The position numbers and the translations under genes were made by a program. The notes beneath the pieces are model-generated. The model was given only the letters and a program-made list of their open reading frames with translations, did no database searches and was not told where the DNA came from. From Apus apus (Eukaryota > Chordata > Aves > Apodiformes > Apodidae), in NCBI RefSeq assembly GCF_020740795.1, contig NC_067282.1, forward strand, positions 153,374,858-153,438,857: 64,000 nucleotides of DNA, given 5' to 3'. This document shows, one piece after another, positions 52,701 through 64,000 of the stretch; positions within the stretch are counted from its first letter, which is position 1; every line of letters starts with the position of its first letter.

Positions 52701-55700
52701 TACTATTGAGCACTATAAAGAACTTGGACACAGCCTGCTGGATGAATCCCTGGGGTTCCTTGTTTTAGTGGTTTCCAGTCATAAGTAGATTTACTGAAAA
52801 GAGGAAGCTGGAAAATCCACCCCAAATGTGCAAATCTTAGTTTCTCCCAGGTTCTTTTCCCAAGTAAGTGGAAGTGACTGATATATCCCAGCACTGGCTT
52901 TATCTGCTTGGTAGATGTGGTTCTTGCTGTCTTCCATACAAGGTTACAAGGTTGATCTTAAAGTTCAAAACGCCTCTCTCTGATTACTGAACTATTTCAC
53001 AGTTGTCCTGGAAAACCCCTATAAAAATCTGCTGTGAACTGGTATCAGCAAAATAAGGAGAGGAGCTATGTGAGCTGTTTCATTGTCTGAGCTGTATCCC
53101 CATGTTTAGTTTAGAGGAGCCAGGCTCCCTGCTCATTTCAGAAGTACTCTATTGCATGCTGTTCATATCCTAGTCCAGTTCATCACAGAAAATCATTGTC
53201 AGAAACTTTTCCACAGCCTTTTCCACTTTGCTCTTGTGATGCAACCTCTGAAATATTTTTCAGAGTTACTCCATCTAATGACACCTCCGTATGCCTTTTT
53301 CACCATTCCAGTCCCTTCTCCATGGACAGTGCATTCAGAGAATGATGAACTGGTGTGGTGTGGGTTTTTGAATGTTAATAATTAAATACAGGACTCACAA
53401 TATGTGATGGAAAAGGTGCTGACAGTTGACTTGATTTTTGACAAGTCTTCAGCAATGCTGTCACTGCCACAAGGAATTTGGTAAATGACAATGTGTTCTT
53501 TCTAGCTGATGGATAGTTATGAAAACCAAAGGAAATTCCAGTCTCTGGAATTTAATTTTCCTGTGGGGAAGTTGTGTGAGGATTCTGTTTGTCCCGCACC
53601 ACATTTTCAGATGCTAACTGAATTCTCTCATTGCATTTTTTTATTATTTTTTTTTTTATAATAGGATAGTGACCTCTCACCTCTGAGAACAACATTTCTG
53701 GACCTGCTGACAGCCTCTGCAACTCAGCCTCACCTAGCGCAATGTCAGGTGAGCAGATAAAAATGGACACAATTCCTTCTTGTTTGGTTGCATGTTCTTA
53801 CTTCAGCTGCAGCTTAGGAAAATAAAGTTAACTGGTACCAAGAGCCATTACTTACATGAACCTGCTGTCTGCTCAGATTGAGGGAGAAGAGACTTCTCCA
53901 GTCTTTGTGACCCAGCTGCCTTTTCACTCAGGGTGAACTCAGTTCCTTTGTTTACCCTGTGCTGAAGTCTGCTGAAGCTGCTTCAGCCATTGAACACAGG
54001 GGAAGAAGGAGGTTGAAATGTAGCCTGCCTTCCCCATTTTTCATAAGATTTGCTTGGTTCTGTTCTCTCAAGACTTGCACCAAAGTAGGTGGTTTGCTTA
54101 TGACCTGAGAGAATTTTGCTGTTAAATGGTAGCTCTAGTCCAGGCAGAAGGCTGTAGTATTACTGAAGTTCAACTGTGAGCTACAAAATCTCTAGCCTGT
54201 CCCTCTTACAGTGGCCCACTGTCCCACCCCATATTTTCATGTACACCCTCCTTCCCAGTCCAGCTGGTTATTTCAGGGCATATAACCCTGAGGGAGACCA
54301 TACTGCAGAGCCAAGTAAAACTTGTTGTCACTGATGTGTGCAGCAGAAGGCCTGGGTGTGCTTAACTGCTTAAATTGCAAAATGTGACATCTGCTATTGT
54401 TGCAAAGGAAGCTGTTCAGTGGGACGCTGCCTGAGACTGGGAAGGTGCTTACCTTGAGCACAAAGGACCATGACAGTAAGCATACTTTCACTGCTGTAGC
54501 ACGTTATGTATGATCTGACAACCTTGCAGTGGGGGGGGCAAAAGTGTCCCAGCCCTTCTGCAGTAAAGGGAACATCTTGCTGAGGCCTCTGATTTCCCAT
54601 TTTGGTGCCTGGGTGGCAAAGTTTCAGGGAACCCTGGACTGCTGCTGGTGCTGGGGTCAGTGACTCTGTAGGAAGGATTTACCTCCCCATAATAATTTTT
54701 TGTAGTGGTTCCTTTAGCTTGGCACTGACCACACAGCTTTTCCAAGTAGAAGAAAAATCACATGATGCCATGGAACTATTTCTCTTCCCTAAAAGTTTAT
54801 TTCTTAGAAGGAACTCCATTTGATCTTTCTGCTTCTTTTGCTTGATGATAAGGGACAAAACTATCTGAAATTACTTCCTTCCCTCATGAAGTGGGAGCTG
54901 CCTCAATGTCTAGGGAGGCAGTAGTGACAAACACAGAGTCCTTTTTTTGCTGGAACAGTCTGTATCAAGTGTGCATTTTTCAAGTTTGTCCTTCCAAGTG
55001 TTCATTGCTGTATGTTGATCTTTCTGTTTAGGCCACCACACTCCCTCTGCTGGGGGTCCCTTCTCAGCACTCACTCCCAGCATTTGGCCTCAGGACATCC
55101 TCGCAAAATACACACAGGTACAGTGTGGAGCAGGGAGGGGGTGTTCTCTGGCTCTGCACAAAAGTGATTTCTGGTGATCTCTGAAAGCCACAGGGAAAAG
55201 AAGGGAGAGATGTCCTCTTCCTCCAGTGGTTTGGTTGTAGATGCTTGTTTGCTACTTAAACTTCATGTGTTTTGTGGCTGCGTCCTAGCTCTTGCAAGAG
55301 GATCTTGCAGAGCACAAAGAAACTTGAGTGAGTTATTGCCCTGCTGTTTTGCAACTATTGCTCCACTGTAAAAATGTTGACATCCTCAGGGAGTCTGTCA
55401 CCATCAAGCTACTCTGGGTGGCTTGTGCATGGCAGGAAATGTTAGCCTCAAGACTTGTCACCAGGTGGGCAGAGCTGGAAGGAAGGAAACAGCCATGGAA
55501 TTTTGTAACTTACCCACAGTGTTTGCTGAAGGCAGCTGAGCCCAGAGAAGCAGGTTGAAGCTTACTGTGCAGCTATGCTAGGAGCACGTTTCTTGGGTGC
55601 TGCCTGGGTGCAATGCTTGCAAGACCCCACAGGCAGGGCAGGTGGGCTTGCAGGAAAGGGGAGGTATTTGTAGGCTTGCACTCCTTGAAAAAACCCTGTT

Positions 55701-58700
55701 TATAACCTCCAGTGTGTACATCCCAATGCCAACCACAAGCACAGGTAAGGAAAGTTGAGATCTGGGTCATGGACCTTAATTTCCTTTGGCCTGTAATTTG
55801 GGTTTGCTTCACAGGCACAAATCCCAGTTTTGCCTGCTATCTTTCAGAGAAATCTGAAAGCAACAGGCAGGAAATGGAGGGAGCTGTATTTGCAGTGTCT
55901 GTGCAGAGGTAACAGAAGCCTGATGTGTATTAGAGATGCAGACAGTAGACACTACTTTAGCTGGTGTGTGTGGATTCCTCAGTCCATGAGGAGAGATGGG
56001 TGCCCCACTGAGTGGGAAGTTCTGATCTTGATGTAATGCTGTGCTCAAGCCTTGCTGGAAAAAGGATTGCTGGGAAAATGTGTTCAGGTGTGAAGGCACA
56101 ACTTCATGGGAATGGAAGTCTAAATGGGAATAGCAGGAGCACCTCCCCAGCTGGGAATTGTGGAGGGAGGCATTGAAAACAAAAGGTTGAGTCTAGTGGA
56201 TCAGAGGGCACAGTGCAGACAGTGGTGGGATGGGGTAATGTCCACATGTCTCTGTTCAGTTGTTCAGTGCTGAACTATTGAAAGTGTCTGTTCTCCTTCC
56301 TTACATCTCCCAGAAAGAAGAATCCATTGAGCAGCCAGAGTTCCACTACGATGAGTTTGGTTTTCGAGTTGACAAGGAAGGTAAAGACAGTTCCATCCCT
56401 CCCCTTCCATTGTGTCCTGCATCCCGCCCTTCCCATGTTTCCAAGTATGGCAGGGTGACTTTGCAGCTGTTCTGTGTTAGATCTTGTCTACCCACTTGTT
56501 GTCATCTTTCTGTATCCTCCCATTGTCATCAAGTGCATTAGACCCACTGGCCTTATGGGAGTCTGGAGCATAGACTGTGCAGCAGAGTAATTTCCATCCC
56601 CTTATGCTTGTGGCTTGGGTAAGAGAGAGAAAAGTTAAGAAGAAGTTACCATTTCCATTAGCAGATGCATGCTGGGCGCGGAAGGGCAACTTTCCCAGCT
56701 CACAGTGAGGCCTCTACCTTATTCAGTAGCACTGATAGCAGGCACAGTGAGATGTGCTGTCTGCTGAAAAACTTGCAGACAAGGCAAGTGGCAGCAGTAT
56801 GTGTTCTACCCATCCCAGAACCTTGGCAAACTGTAGGGCCAGAACCTACATCTTAGTTTTTCTACAAGATACAGAGACAGACAACCAGATAGAAGGAGGT
56901 GTGGAGACTGTTGCAGCTAGGCATTGAAATACAACAGCTGGCTGCCTTTGCAAAGAGGAAGAGAAAGGAGTGGGGGGGGGTGTAGGAATTGCTTCATGTG
57001 CTCCGAAAGGATGTTTTCAGGGCTCAAGACATACAGTGCAAGGGCAGAAGTTATTCGCCTGTGTGCCCTGAAGCACTTTGGGTCATAGAGAATCTTCTCT
57101 GAAGCAATGACCTGGAGATGAGGACAGGACACAGTGTTTTATCTCAGCCAGAACCTTTGATAGATGTGTGCATTATAAAATCAGCAGAAAGATTTCGACT
57201 ATATTGTTGGGATGTGTTAGATGATGAAAGACAGAGTCCCTTACGTCAAAATGTGTGCTTGTACTGAAGTATCTATTTTAGAAAGCCAGCCTCAGGTTAA
57301 GGTGCTTTCTCATTTTGAATGTGGAAGTGTCCTTATTAAAGCCTTCTTGGTGATTAAATATCCCCAAAGTTAACATTTTGCACCTCATTACTTGCATGAG
57401 CATATAGCTTCTGCTTGCCACGTCCTGAGGCTTGCTATGCTTTTGTCAGCCTGACTAACAGATCCATACAAAACCCAGCAGGATGACTGCTGCAGGGATC
57501 TTGTTTAATTCCAGCCACCCTCTGCCCTAAATCATGAGTAAGTAGAGACTAAAAGCCTGCTGACAACTTCTTAGCTCTCAAGGCCCCAGTGCCTTTTGCT
57601 TATGACCATAAAATTTGCTGCATGTCAAAGACAGTTAGAAACCAAGCTTTGCCTTTACATTCTCTGGCTGGAAGAGGTGAATGTTTTTGATGTGCTTGCT
57701 TCAGATGGCCTTCCTACTTCCCACCATTCCCTATGTTTATTCTCTCTCCTGTTCCCTTTTTCACTTGTCTCCATTTCATTCTCCTCCTTTTGATGAGGCA
57801 GATGGTGCTGAGCCAAACTCCAGCAAGCTTCTGGGGGTCCCACTGACAGAGGAGCCACAGCAGAGGCTGAAGTGGCAGGCTCATCTGGAATTCACACACA
57901 ACCATGACGTGGGTGACCTCACCTGGGACAAAATTGAGGTCACCCTACCACATTCAGACAAGCTACGCTCCCTGGTGCTAGCTGGCATCCCGCACAGCAT
58001 GAGGCCACAGGTGAGAGTGCTGCCTGTTCTGGGCAGGCTCTCCTAACTGGAGTAAGAGACAGTGGAGTGAGACTGCCTTCGCTTGGTTGAGAAGGTGCCA
58101 AATTATGGCTTTCTGTGGCTGTTTTAGTGACTCTTTTCTCTCCACCCTGTCCCCCCAGCTGTGGATGCGCCTGTCCGGGGCCTTGCAAAAGAAGAGGAAT
58201 TCAGAGATGTCGTATCGGGATATTGTGAAAAACAGCTCTAATGATGAAACCATTGCTGCCAAACAGGTAGGAGGTACTGCCTAGTGCTGACTGGGCACAA
58301 GGGAGTGGGGAGAAGGGCAAGATTTGCTGCATGAGGAGGAAGGAGTTTCTGCCTAACACCTGCAGGAAAGCAGTTGAGAGGGCATGTGTTGTTGAATCCT
58401 GCTAAAGCTTAATCCTGTTGGACATATTTCTCTTTTGTTGGAATAGCAACTGTGCAGCTCCCCTCCTTCCTAGCACAGCAGGGAAGAGGTTGGACCCATG
58501 CTACCTGCAGGCTAGAAAACAGTGCTGCCATTTCATCTTGGCAAACATCCTGATACATACTGTGACAAGTGAAGGGTCAAAGGCTGATGATGGGTGCACC
58601 TCTGGCGAGGTGGTAGCAGTTGCTTCCAGAGACTGTCTTTGTTTCCTTAAATATGTCTTACCACCAGCAAAACTGCTACAGGGTGTTTTCCCTCTTCCTC

Positions 58701-61700
58701 TCACCTTTTGTGGGAGGAGGCAAAGGCCATGGCAAAAGAAAAGAGAGCTCTGCACATGTTCACCTCTCACTAAGAAGCCGAGTTAAAAATGGCTGAAAGG
58801 AGGAACAACTCTGCCCAAGGGAGATCTGTGGGCTGTTCACCTCCAAGTCTCCTGTTACAGATGTGGCCGGATTGTTGGTTTCTTCCTGCGATATGTTAGT
58901 TGAGACGCCTTGCTTGAAATCCAAGCAGATGAAATTCCCAACCAGTATGCCTGCTATTCTCAGAGATGAAGCCTGGGGTTGAATTTAGACAAGCATTTCT
59001 TGGGAGACACCAAGTCACCATCTGCACTGGCATTTTCCCACGTGTCAGTGAAGGCTGTTGAACTGACCCCAGGGGCTAGGACAGGGCCATCTTCTTTGGC
59101 ACTAAGGACTTGGGCAGGACTGTGGGGAAGCCGAGTTCCCTGAGGCCATGGGGAAGTGCAGAGAGAAGGCAGTTGTTCAGATGCACTGGCTGACCCTGTT
59201 GTTGCTTACGGCTGTCTTGCAGATTGAAAAGGACTTGCTCCGCACGATGCCCAGCAACGCCTGCTTCTCCAACATGAACAGTATCGGGGTGCCACGGCTA
59301 CGCAGGATACTACGGGGACTTGCCTGGCTCTACCCAGAGATTGGATATTGCCAAGGCACTGGCATGGTAAGCTGTTTCAGAGTGTCTTTGCCATAGGGGT
59401 CGTTTTGCCTGTGGTGGCTGTGCTGGGGCAAGTGACTTGAGGCGGTGCTGCCAGACACTGTGGCCTCCAGATGAGCTGCAAGGAAATCTTTCCCCATGGA
59501 ATGTTTTTCCTAGGGAAGGGAGAGCAGAGTAGCACCATGCATCCAAAGTTGTGGAAGAATTTGGTCCATCTGTTGGGGAGGGACAGGCGTTACACTGAGG
59601 AGAAATCCCTTCAGGGGGAGACTGCAGGAGAGCCACAGCAGAGGAAGGAAGAAGTTGATCACCTAGACACTGGCCCAGCTCTCCATGTCAGGAAGTGGGG
59701 AAAGAGTTCTTTGCCTCCTATGACACGCAGTTGTTCTTCCTTCAAAATCCTAGGTGGCTGCTTCTCTGCTGCTCTTCTTGGAAGAGGAAGATGCCTTCTG
59801 GATGATGTGTGCGATTATTGAGGAACTAGTTCCTGCCTCCTACTTCAGCACCACCTTGATGGGTGTGCAGACAGACCAGCGGGTCCTGCGACAGCTCATT
59901 GTGCAGTACTTGCCTCGCCTGGACAAGTTGCTCCAAGAGCATGACATTGGTAAAAGTGTGCCCTAGAAACCATAGCTCTTCTTGCAAGGGTGACATGCAG
60001 GCTAAGATTATTGTTCTCATTTCAAAAAAGGAGAGCAGCAGGGCTAGGAGCAAACCTCCTGGCCCTGGAGGCAGTGCATGGTCATCTTGAAGCTGGAAGG
60101 ACAGCACTTAGGAGAGTCCATCTTCACTGGCTGGCTGACTTATACAGTGACTCTTTTCCATATCTCTATTCACAGAGCTCTCCTTGATCACCTTGCACTG
60201 GTTCCTCACCTCTTTTGCCAGTGTTGTCCACATCAAGCTGCTGCTGCGTATTTGGGACCTCTTCTTCTACCAGGGCTCTTTGGTGCTGTTCCAGCTCACT
60301 TTGGGCATGCTCAGTTTGAAGGTAATTCCCACCTCCCCTTCCTCTTTTATTATAGTACATCAGTGCCTCATTCTGAGTTTTAGGGGCAAGAAGGCTTTTT
60401 ATTATCAACTTCCTCTTTGTGGGTCAGGAGTGTGGTAGGGAAGATGACTTCCTGCCTTCTTCAGTACTGGAGGCTGTGAAGACTTTTCCAGGCACTTTGT
60501 AAGAATCAGGGATTGCTGTTTCCCCTGCTTGCCTCATTTCCTTCTCCTAATTAAACCCTGTCAGCTGTCCCCTTCTATTAACAATAGATGCCATCCTGAG
60601 GGAGCCACCTTACCTAAAGAAAGATACCTCTTGATTTTGCACCATTTATGAGCAGAGATATAAGGCTGAGGTTGTGGTCATCTGGGGAGCCTTTGATGGC
60701 ACTGTTGAATGCTCCAAGAGACACCAATGTGCTGAGTACATTTCATTTGGCTGACTTATATTTAACCAGCCTGATCTTTTCCTTATTAGATGAAAAATAA
60801 CTCTGTAGTTCAGCTTGCCATGTGAAGGGTAAAGATGAGCCTGCTGGGAGTAAGGGGAAGGTGGAGCACAGTTTGACATGGTAGGCACTCTGTAGTGCGT
60901 GAAACTGAGCAGCTCCCATTCCCTTCTCCCTAGCAGGATCCCTGCTGTGTCCAGTCCTGCTGGTGGGTACAGAATAGCTTCATTGTTGTCTTTTCTTGCT
61001 GATTTGGCTTTATTTAAATGATGAATGCTGTGCTTCAGAAACATGCCAGCTAGAATTTTGGGGGGAGATCTCAGTGCAGTAAAAGATGCTGTTCCGTTCC
61101 CAAAGGTAGCTTGGACTTTTCCTGCTAAAGTTTTTTATGGAATTGTCTAGTTGTACCTGCCCAGGCTGTACGCTGAATGTGGAATTGTATGTAGCAGCCT
61201 CAAGAGCATAGCTGCTGTGTTCTGTGTGGCAAAATGACTGCATCATTGCAGGAGGATGAGCTAATCCAGTCTGAGAACTCTGCCTCCATCTTCAACACGC
61301 TTTCGGACATCCCAAGTCAGATGGAAGATGCAGATGTGCTGCTGCAGGAGGCCATGCGTGTGGCTGGCTCCCTGACAGATGTGGCAGTGGAGACCCAGCG
61401 TCGGAAACACTTGGCCTACCTCATTGCTGACCAAGGGCAGCTGCTCAACTCCAGCACCACTGTCAACAATTTATCCAAGGTGGGTGCACAGAGTCCCACC
61501 TGCCTCTGCTGCTCCATTTTTACCATTCCTGAATGTGTTTCCTCAATTGCTGTTTGTCAGCAAGAGGACCTCCTGTCTGAGAGGATTTTGGCATCAGGAT
61601 GACTGTGTCATTCAGTGGAGAGAATTTATTGGGAAGTGAGGGGGAGGTCTGTACAGATGAAATCCTGCCAGATCTGTCCTGCTTGATAAAACCCCAGGTG

Positions 61701-64000
61701 ATGTTGATTGTAATTATCATTAATGAGAGTTATGATGGAAAGTGCATTTTATTAATGGAAACGAAAAGAAAGAACAGATGCTTTTGGCAGAATTTCCTTT
61801 GAGTTTGCAGGGTAGGAATGGGAGTTAATCCATTAGTAAGAAACCAATACACTAAAGTAACTCTGGAAGGTTGAATTAGAAAACAGCAGCAGCCTTTGAG
61901 GAGCTGAATGAAAAATGCACTTGTGTTTAATTTTGGACTGCAGTCTGCATCTGTGGATGTAGTAGCTCCTGTTTGTGAAGCCTATGTAGAAGATAGATTC
62001 TTGATGCTTGTCTGTGCACTAATCACAAGACACTCCTGCAATTCTAAAAAGTAATAGGCATCCACTTAAAAATTTATATGTAATTACATGTAGAACTGCC
62101 TTTGGCAACAAGGAGAATTGAAACTAAAATTATTCACTCAAATCATGCTTGATTCTTGAACTTCTATTGTGCTTTCAAAATAATTGAGCTGTAAATAACC
62201 CATTGCACATGGAGCAGAGGAAGCAGTAGAGCTGATTCATTGTGTTAGAACTAGAACAAAATCCTGTCCAAAATGGTTAGTTGACTTTCCTGTCCCTTCC
62301 AGTGGTAGCTGTGAGGACCCCTTGCTCAGACTGACCTGTGAGGATTGATTTATTTTGAAACTCTGTCCTAACGTGTGCATTTTGTTCTCTCTCCTTCCCC
62401 TCCCTCAGATTGTGCGGCGCAGGACTCAGCGCAGGAAATCTGGCATCACCTCTTTGCTTTTTGGTAAGAGCAGTTCTGTGCCTTCCATGTGGTGTTGATG
62501 GATATAGCAGCCTAGGAGGGAGGGGAGTGAGCAAAGCAGGGAAATGCTAGAACAGAGGAAGAGGAGAGAATAGAGACAGAACTGAAGGATGAGAGGGAAA
62601 AAGTGCAGTTTTCTAATTGCTTGCTTTGATCTGAGCTCAGAAAGTGAATTTTAGGTTAGAAAGGTAGTCCTTATATGGTGACTAACTGCAGGCTGCAGCT
62701 CAGCCCAGCTGTAGTGTCCTTCTTGCACTGACCAACAGGTCATAGACATCTTCTGGCAGACCGTATCCAGTTGACAGACTCGGTGCTGTACTGTCCTGAT
62801 CTTCCCCTGCTCAGTTCAGGAACATTTCTGAAGATCTGTGACAGGGGAGGATGGTCCAGTGTGTCCATCAAAATGTATAAATGCAAACATCCCTGATGTT
62901 CCCCATTACTTACTCTGAGAGTGAGATATTGTGAAAATTTTTCAGTCTTAATTTTTTTCACTTAGGAGCTAAGCCAACATATGTCCAGAAAGCACACAGA
63001 CAGAATAGGTTTTGCATGTGTTTAAAAGTAAATTGCTTCTGTGACCCCATAATAGCCCATTCTATTGTAAGCTGTCATCACCTTCCTTGCAACTAGTTAG
63101 CTTGCTTAAAATTGCCACATTTCACCACAGAAATTGTTTTTCCAGAGGAAGACAACATACTGAATTTATGGGGTTCAAACACTGTTCCTGTTGTGGTTGA
63201 AATGAGCTGAATAAATTTAAAACTGGGTTTTACTGGTCTTTTCAGAGGAGAGCTTTTCTGGTTTTCTCCAGGAAGTTGATTTATTGTCAAAGGCTTGCTA
63301 CAAGCACATACAGCATTACATTTAAAAGAACATTGGTACAAGAGCAATGAAGCTGTGAAGTCAAGCATGAAGAAGTGAAGAAACACAGGAAAGTTGCTTG
63401 TGCAACCTAAGCTCAGACCTCTTGTATGTAATGTTATAGTACAGTCAGTACAGACTGAACCAGCAGGGCATTTGGCTGCCAAATTCGTCCTGGTTGTGTC
63501 TCCTTGGCCAAGTTTGAGTAGCTTTATGAAGGTGATAATGAGTTACACCCACACACTAGGGTAAATTTTAAGTTCAAGCTTTGAACTGTATCAGTGGGAG
63601 AACTGAGATGGTCGTTGGTGTTTTCTTATTTTACTGGGGTTTCTGTACAGTGATTGTCATGGTTTTTACCTAATATTATTCTTAGTAATTAAAACATTGC
63701 TTAAAATAGAGAAGTTGTTACCCTGCTGCAAGTGACCAGAAGGGAAAATTTCTGCCCGAGTGAGAGGAAGGAAAGCTTGGATGTGATAAAATCACCTTAT
63801 ACTGGGAAGTGTCAACCAGCCTTAAGTGTAAAGTCCGCTGCCTGTGTAGAGCTGGTGCATGGCCCGTGTCGGGGTGAGAGTAAGAACTTAGCCAGAACTT
63901 AATTCTTCTTCCTTAGAGTGAATGCAGATTTAGCAGTAACTTGGACAGGAGTCCCAGAATCACAGGAGCACTGTTAGGAAGGGACCTGTAGGTGTCTGTA
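43640..64000 (+). CDS. SGSM3: SGSM3, 5' part (TBC Rab-GAP; incomplete)
   Basis: Small G protein signalling modulator 3 (RUTBC3/RabGAP5) is a TBC–SH3–RUN protein that stimulates GTP hydrolysis on Rab proteins and acts in endosomal trafficking. A non-coding first exon ends about 43724. Coding exons: 53742–53748, 55032–55117, 56314–56380, 57802–58010, 58159–58266, 59223–59366, 59754–59949, 60176–60321, 61252–61479, 62409–62463. They read in one frame for 415 residues plus one base; human SGSM3 has about 750. The TBC domain spans roughly residues 110–310. Arg166 in IEKDLLRT is the arginine finger and Gln203 in GYCQGTGM the glutamine finger, so GAP activity is expected. The next exon (human GEDDLEAL…) is not found before 64000. 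Confidence 0.94.
43725..53664 (+). other. SGSM3: SGSM3 intron 1 (~9.9 kb)
   Basis: The first 600 bases are CpG island. The rest is unremarkable, with a (TA)n run at 48002–48013 and no recognised CR1, RNA gene or exon. The long open frames near 43850–44550 on the – strand reflect GC content. An unseen alternative first exon is possible. Confidence 0.7.
53665..53748 (+). CDS. SGSM3: SGSM3 exon 2: leader plus MSG start
   Basis: Acceptor tataatag at 53657–53664; the donor gtgagc follows 53748. The ATG is at 53742–53744 in gcgcaATGt, and only seven coding bases (Met, Ser and one base of Gly) lie in this exon. The resulting MSG start agrees with the human protein, which supports this choice despite the weak Kozak context. 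Confidence 0.85.
55032..55117 (+). CDS. SGSM3: SGSM3 coding exon 3
   Basis: [20 protein letters not shown] to LAKYTQ; acceptor ctgtttag, donor cacag|gtacag. It matches the human N-terminal ALTPSIWPQ block. Confidence 0.93.
56314..56380 (+). CDS. SGSM3: SGSM3 coding exon 4
   Basis: [19 protein letters not shown] to DKE plus one base; acceptor tctcccag, donor ggaag|gtaaag. An acidic/aromatic stretch (YDEFGFRV) conserved in SGSM3. Confidence 0.94.
57802..58010 (+). CDS. SGSM3: SGSM3 coding exon 5, lead-in to TBC domain
   Basis: [18 protein letters not shown], then [17 protein letters not shown], to [13 protein letters not shown]; acceptor tgaggcag, donor cacag|gtgaga. [10 protein letters not shown] is motif A at the start of the TBC fold. 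Confidence 0.96.
58159..58266 (+). CDS. SGSM3: SGSM3 coding exon 6, TBC domain
   Basis: [20 protein letters not shown] to IAAKQ, 36 codons, phase 0 at both ends; acceptor ccccccag, donor aacag|gtagga. Early TBC helices (RxxLWxxLSGA-type motif). Confidence 0.96.
59223..59366 (+). CDS. SGSM3: SGSM3 coding exon 7, both catalytic fingers
   Basis: [15 protein letters not shown] to [12 protein letters not shown], 48 codons; acceptor cttgcag, donor gcatg|gtaagc. The IxxDxxR motif (Arg166) and YxQ motif (Gln203) are the dual fingers of TBC Rab-GAPs. Both are intact. Confidence 0.97.
59754..59949 (+). CDS. SGSM3: SGSM3 coding exon 8, TBC domain
   Basis: [18 protein letters not shown] to [10 protein letters not shown] plus one base; acceptor atcctag, donor cattg|gtaaaa. 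Central helices of the TBC fold. Confidence 0.96.
60176..60321 (+). CDS. SGSM3: SGSM3 coding exon 9, end of TBC domain
   Basis: [19 protein letters not shown] to LTLGMLSLK; acceptor attcacag, donor ttgaag|gtaatt. The [13 protein letters not shown] stretch is the conserved RxWDxxxxxG motif closing the TBC domain. Confidence 0.96.
61252..61479 (+). CDS. SGSM3: SGSM3 coding exon 10
   Basis: [19 protein letters not shown] to STTVNNLSK, 76 codons, phase 0; acceptor cattgcag, donor tccaag|gtgggt. Helical linker after the TBC domain ([18 protein letters not shown]). Confidence 0.96.
62409..62463 (+). CDS. SGSM3: SGSM3 coding exon 11 (last in window)
   Basis: [18 protein letters not shown] plus one base; acceptor tccctcag, donor tttttg|gtaaga. 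A basic cluster (RRRTQRRK) precedes the coiled-coil and SH3 region encoded beyond the window. Confidence 0.93.
62464..63950 (+). other. SGSM3: SGSM3 intron 11 (continues past the window)
   Basis: No sequence matching the next SGSM3 exon was found. The open frame on the – strand (63093–63482) has no support. Confidence 0.65.
63953..64000 (-). mobile_element. Possible start of an antisense CR1 tail
   Basis: The sequence cagaatcacaggagcactgt followed by taggaagggacctgtaggtg resembles the reverse complement of a CR1 3' end (…AGAATCAC…GGAAGGGACCT…). It is cut by the window edge and diverged, so it is tentative. Confidence 0.4.

Larger units (their letters stand above)
53749..57801 (+). other. SGSM3: SGSM3 introns 2–4 (with exons 3 and 4 inside)
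   Basis: Outside the exons at 55032–55117 and 56314–56380 I recognise no repeat or RNA gene. A G-rich run (about ten G) lies near 56970–56980. Confidence 0.6.

Noticed and set aside
63119..63210. Candidate next SGSM3 exon at ttttccag|aggaagacaaca
   Set aside because: The translation after the acceptor ([10 protein letters not shown]…) departs from the expected GEDDLEAL…KAKNIKQTE, and no good donor follows.

Overview
The window is vertebrate, and most likely avian, nuclear DNA. Its genes are split into short exons with GT–AG introns and have CpG-island promoters. The recognisable young interspersed repeats are CR1 LINE fragments, several ending in the octamer-like ATTCTATGATT terminus typical of bird CR1. 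I cannot name the species. There is no bacterial, viral, plasmid or CRISPR content.

Three protein-coding genes lie in tandem, all on the + strand, in the order known from human 22q13 (TNRC6B – ADSL – SGSM3). (1) 1–~23360: the 3' end of TNRC6B, a GW182-family scaffold of miRNA silencing. Six coding exons (1788–9678) encode the PAM2 motif, the divergent RRM and the C-terminal silencing region. They are followed by an unusually long 3'UTR of about 13.7 kb ending at an AATAAA at 23336. (2) 23616–41597: the complete ADSL gene for adenylosuccinate lyase. Thirteen coding exons join without a frame break into a 485-residue protein, with the catalytic histidines and the fumarase/aspartase signature loop intact. 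(3) ~43640–64000: the 5' part of SGSM3, a TBC–SH3–RUN Rab-GAP. It has a non-coding CpG-island first exon, a 9.9 kb first intron and ten coding exons (53742–62463) covering the whole TBC domain, with both catalytic fingers present. The SH3 and RUN exons lie beyond the window.

Between these are introns, a 2 kb intergenic gap (ADSL to SGSM3) and a gap of only about 250 bp between the TNRC6B poly(A) signal and the ADSL start codon. Eight CR1 fragments sit in introns and next to the SGSM3 promoter. The TNRC6B 3'UTR holds a recognisable ancient MIR/L2-type SINE and weaker traces of older reptile-type repeats. ADSL intron 4 holds a GC-rich patch with a strong CTCF-like motif next to a G-quadruplex-prone hexamer repeat.

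The three genes are functionally unrelated (miRNA silencing, purine synthesis, Rab signalling), so their order reflects conserved synteny rather than a pathway cluster. I found no convincing undescribed system. The observations most worth checking are regulatory: the MIR-embedded let-7 site in a miRISC gene, the CTCF/G4 patch, the very tight TNRC6B–ADSL junction, the CR1 tail abutting the SGSM3 CpG island, and a weak donor with open read-through after the catalytic exon of ADSL.
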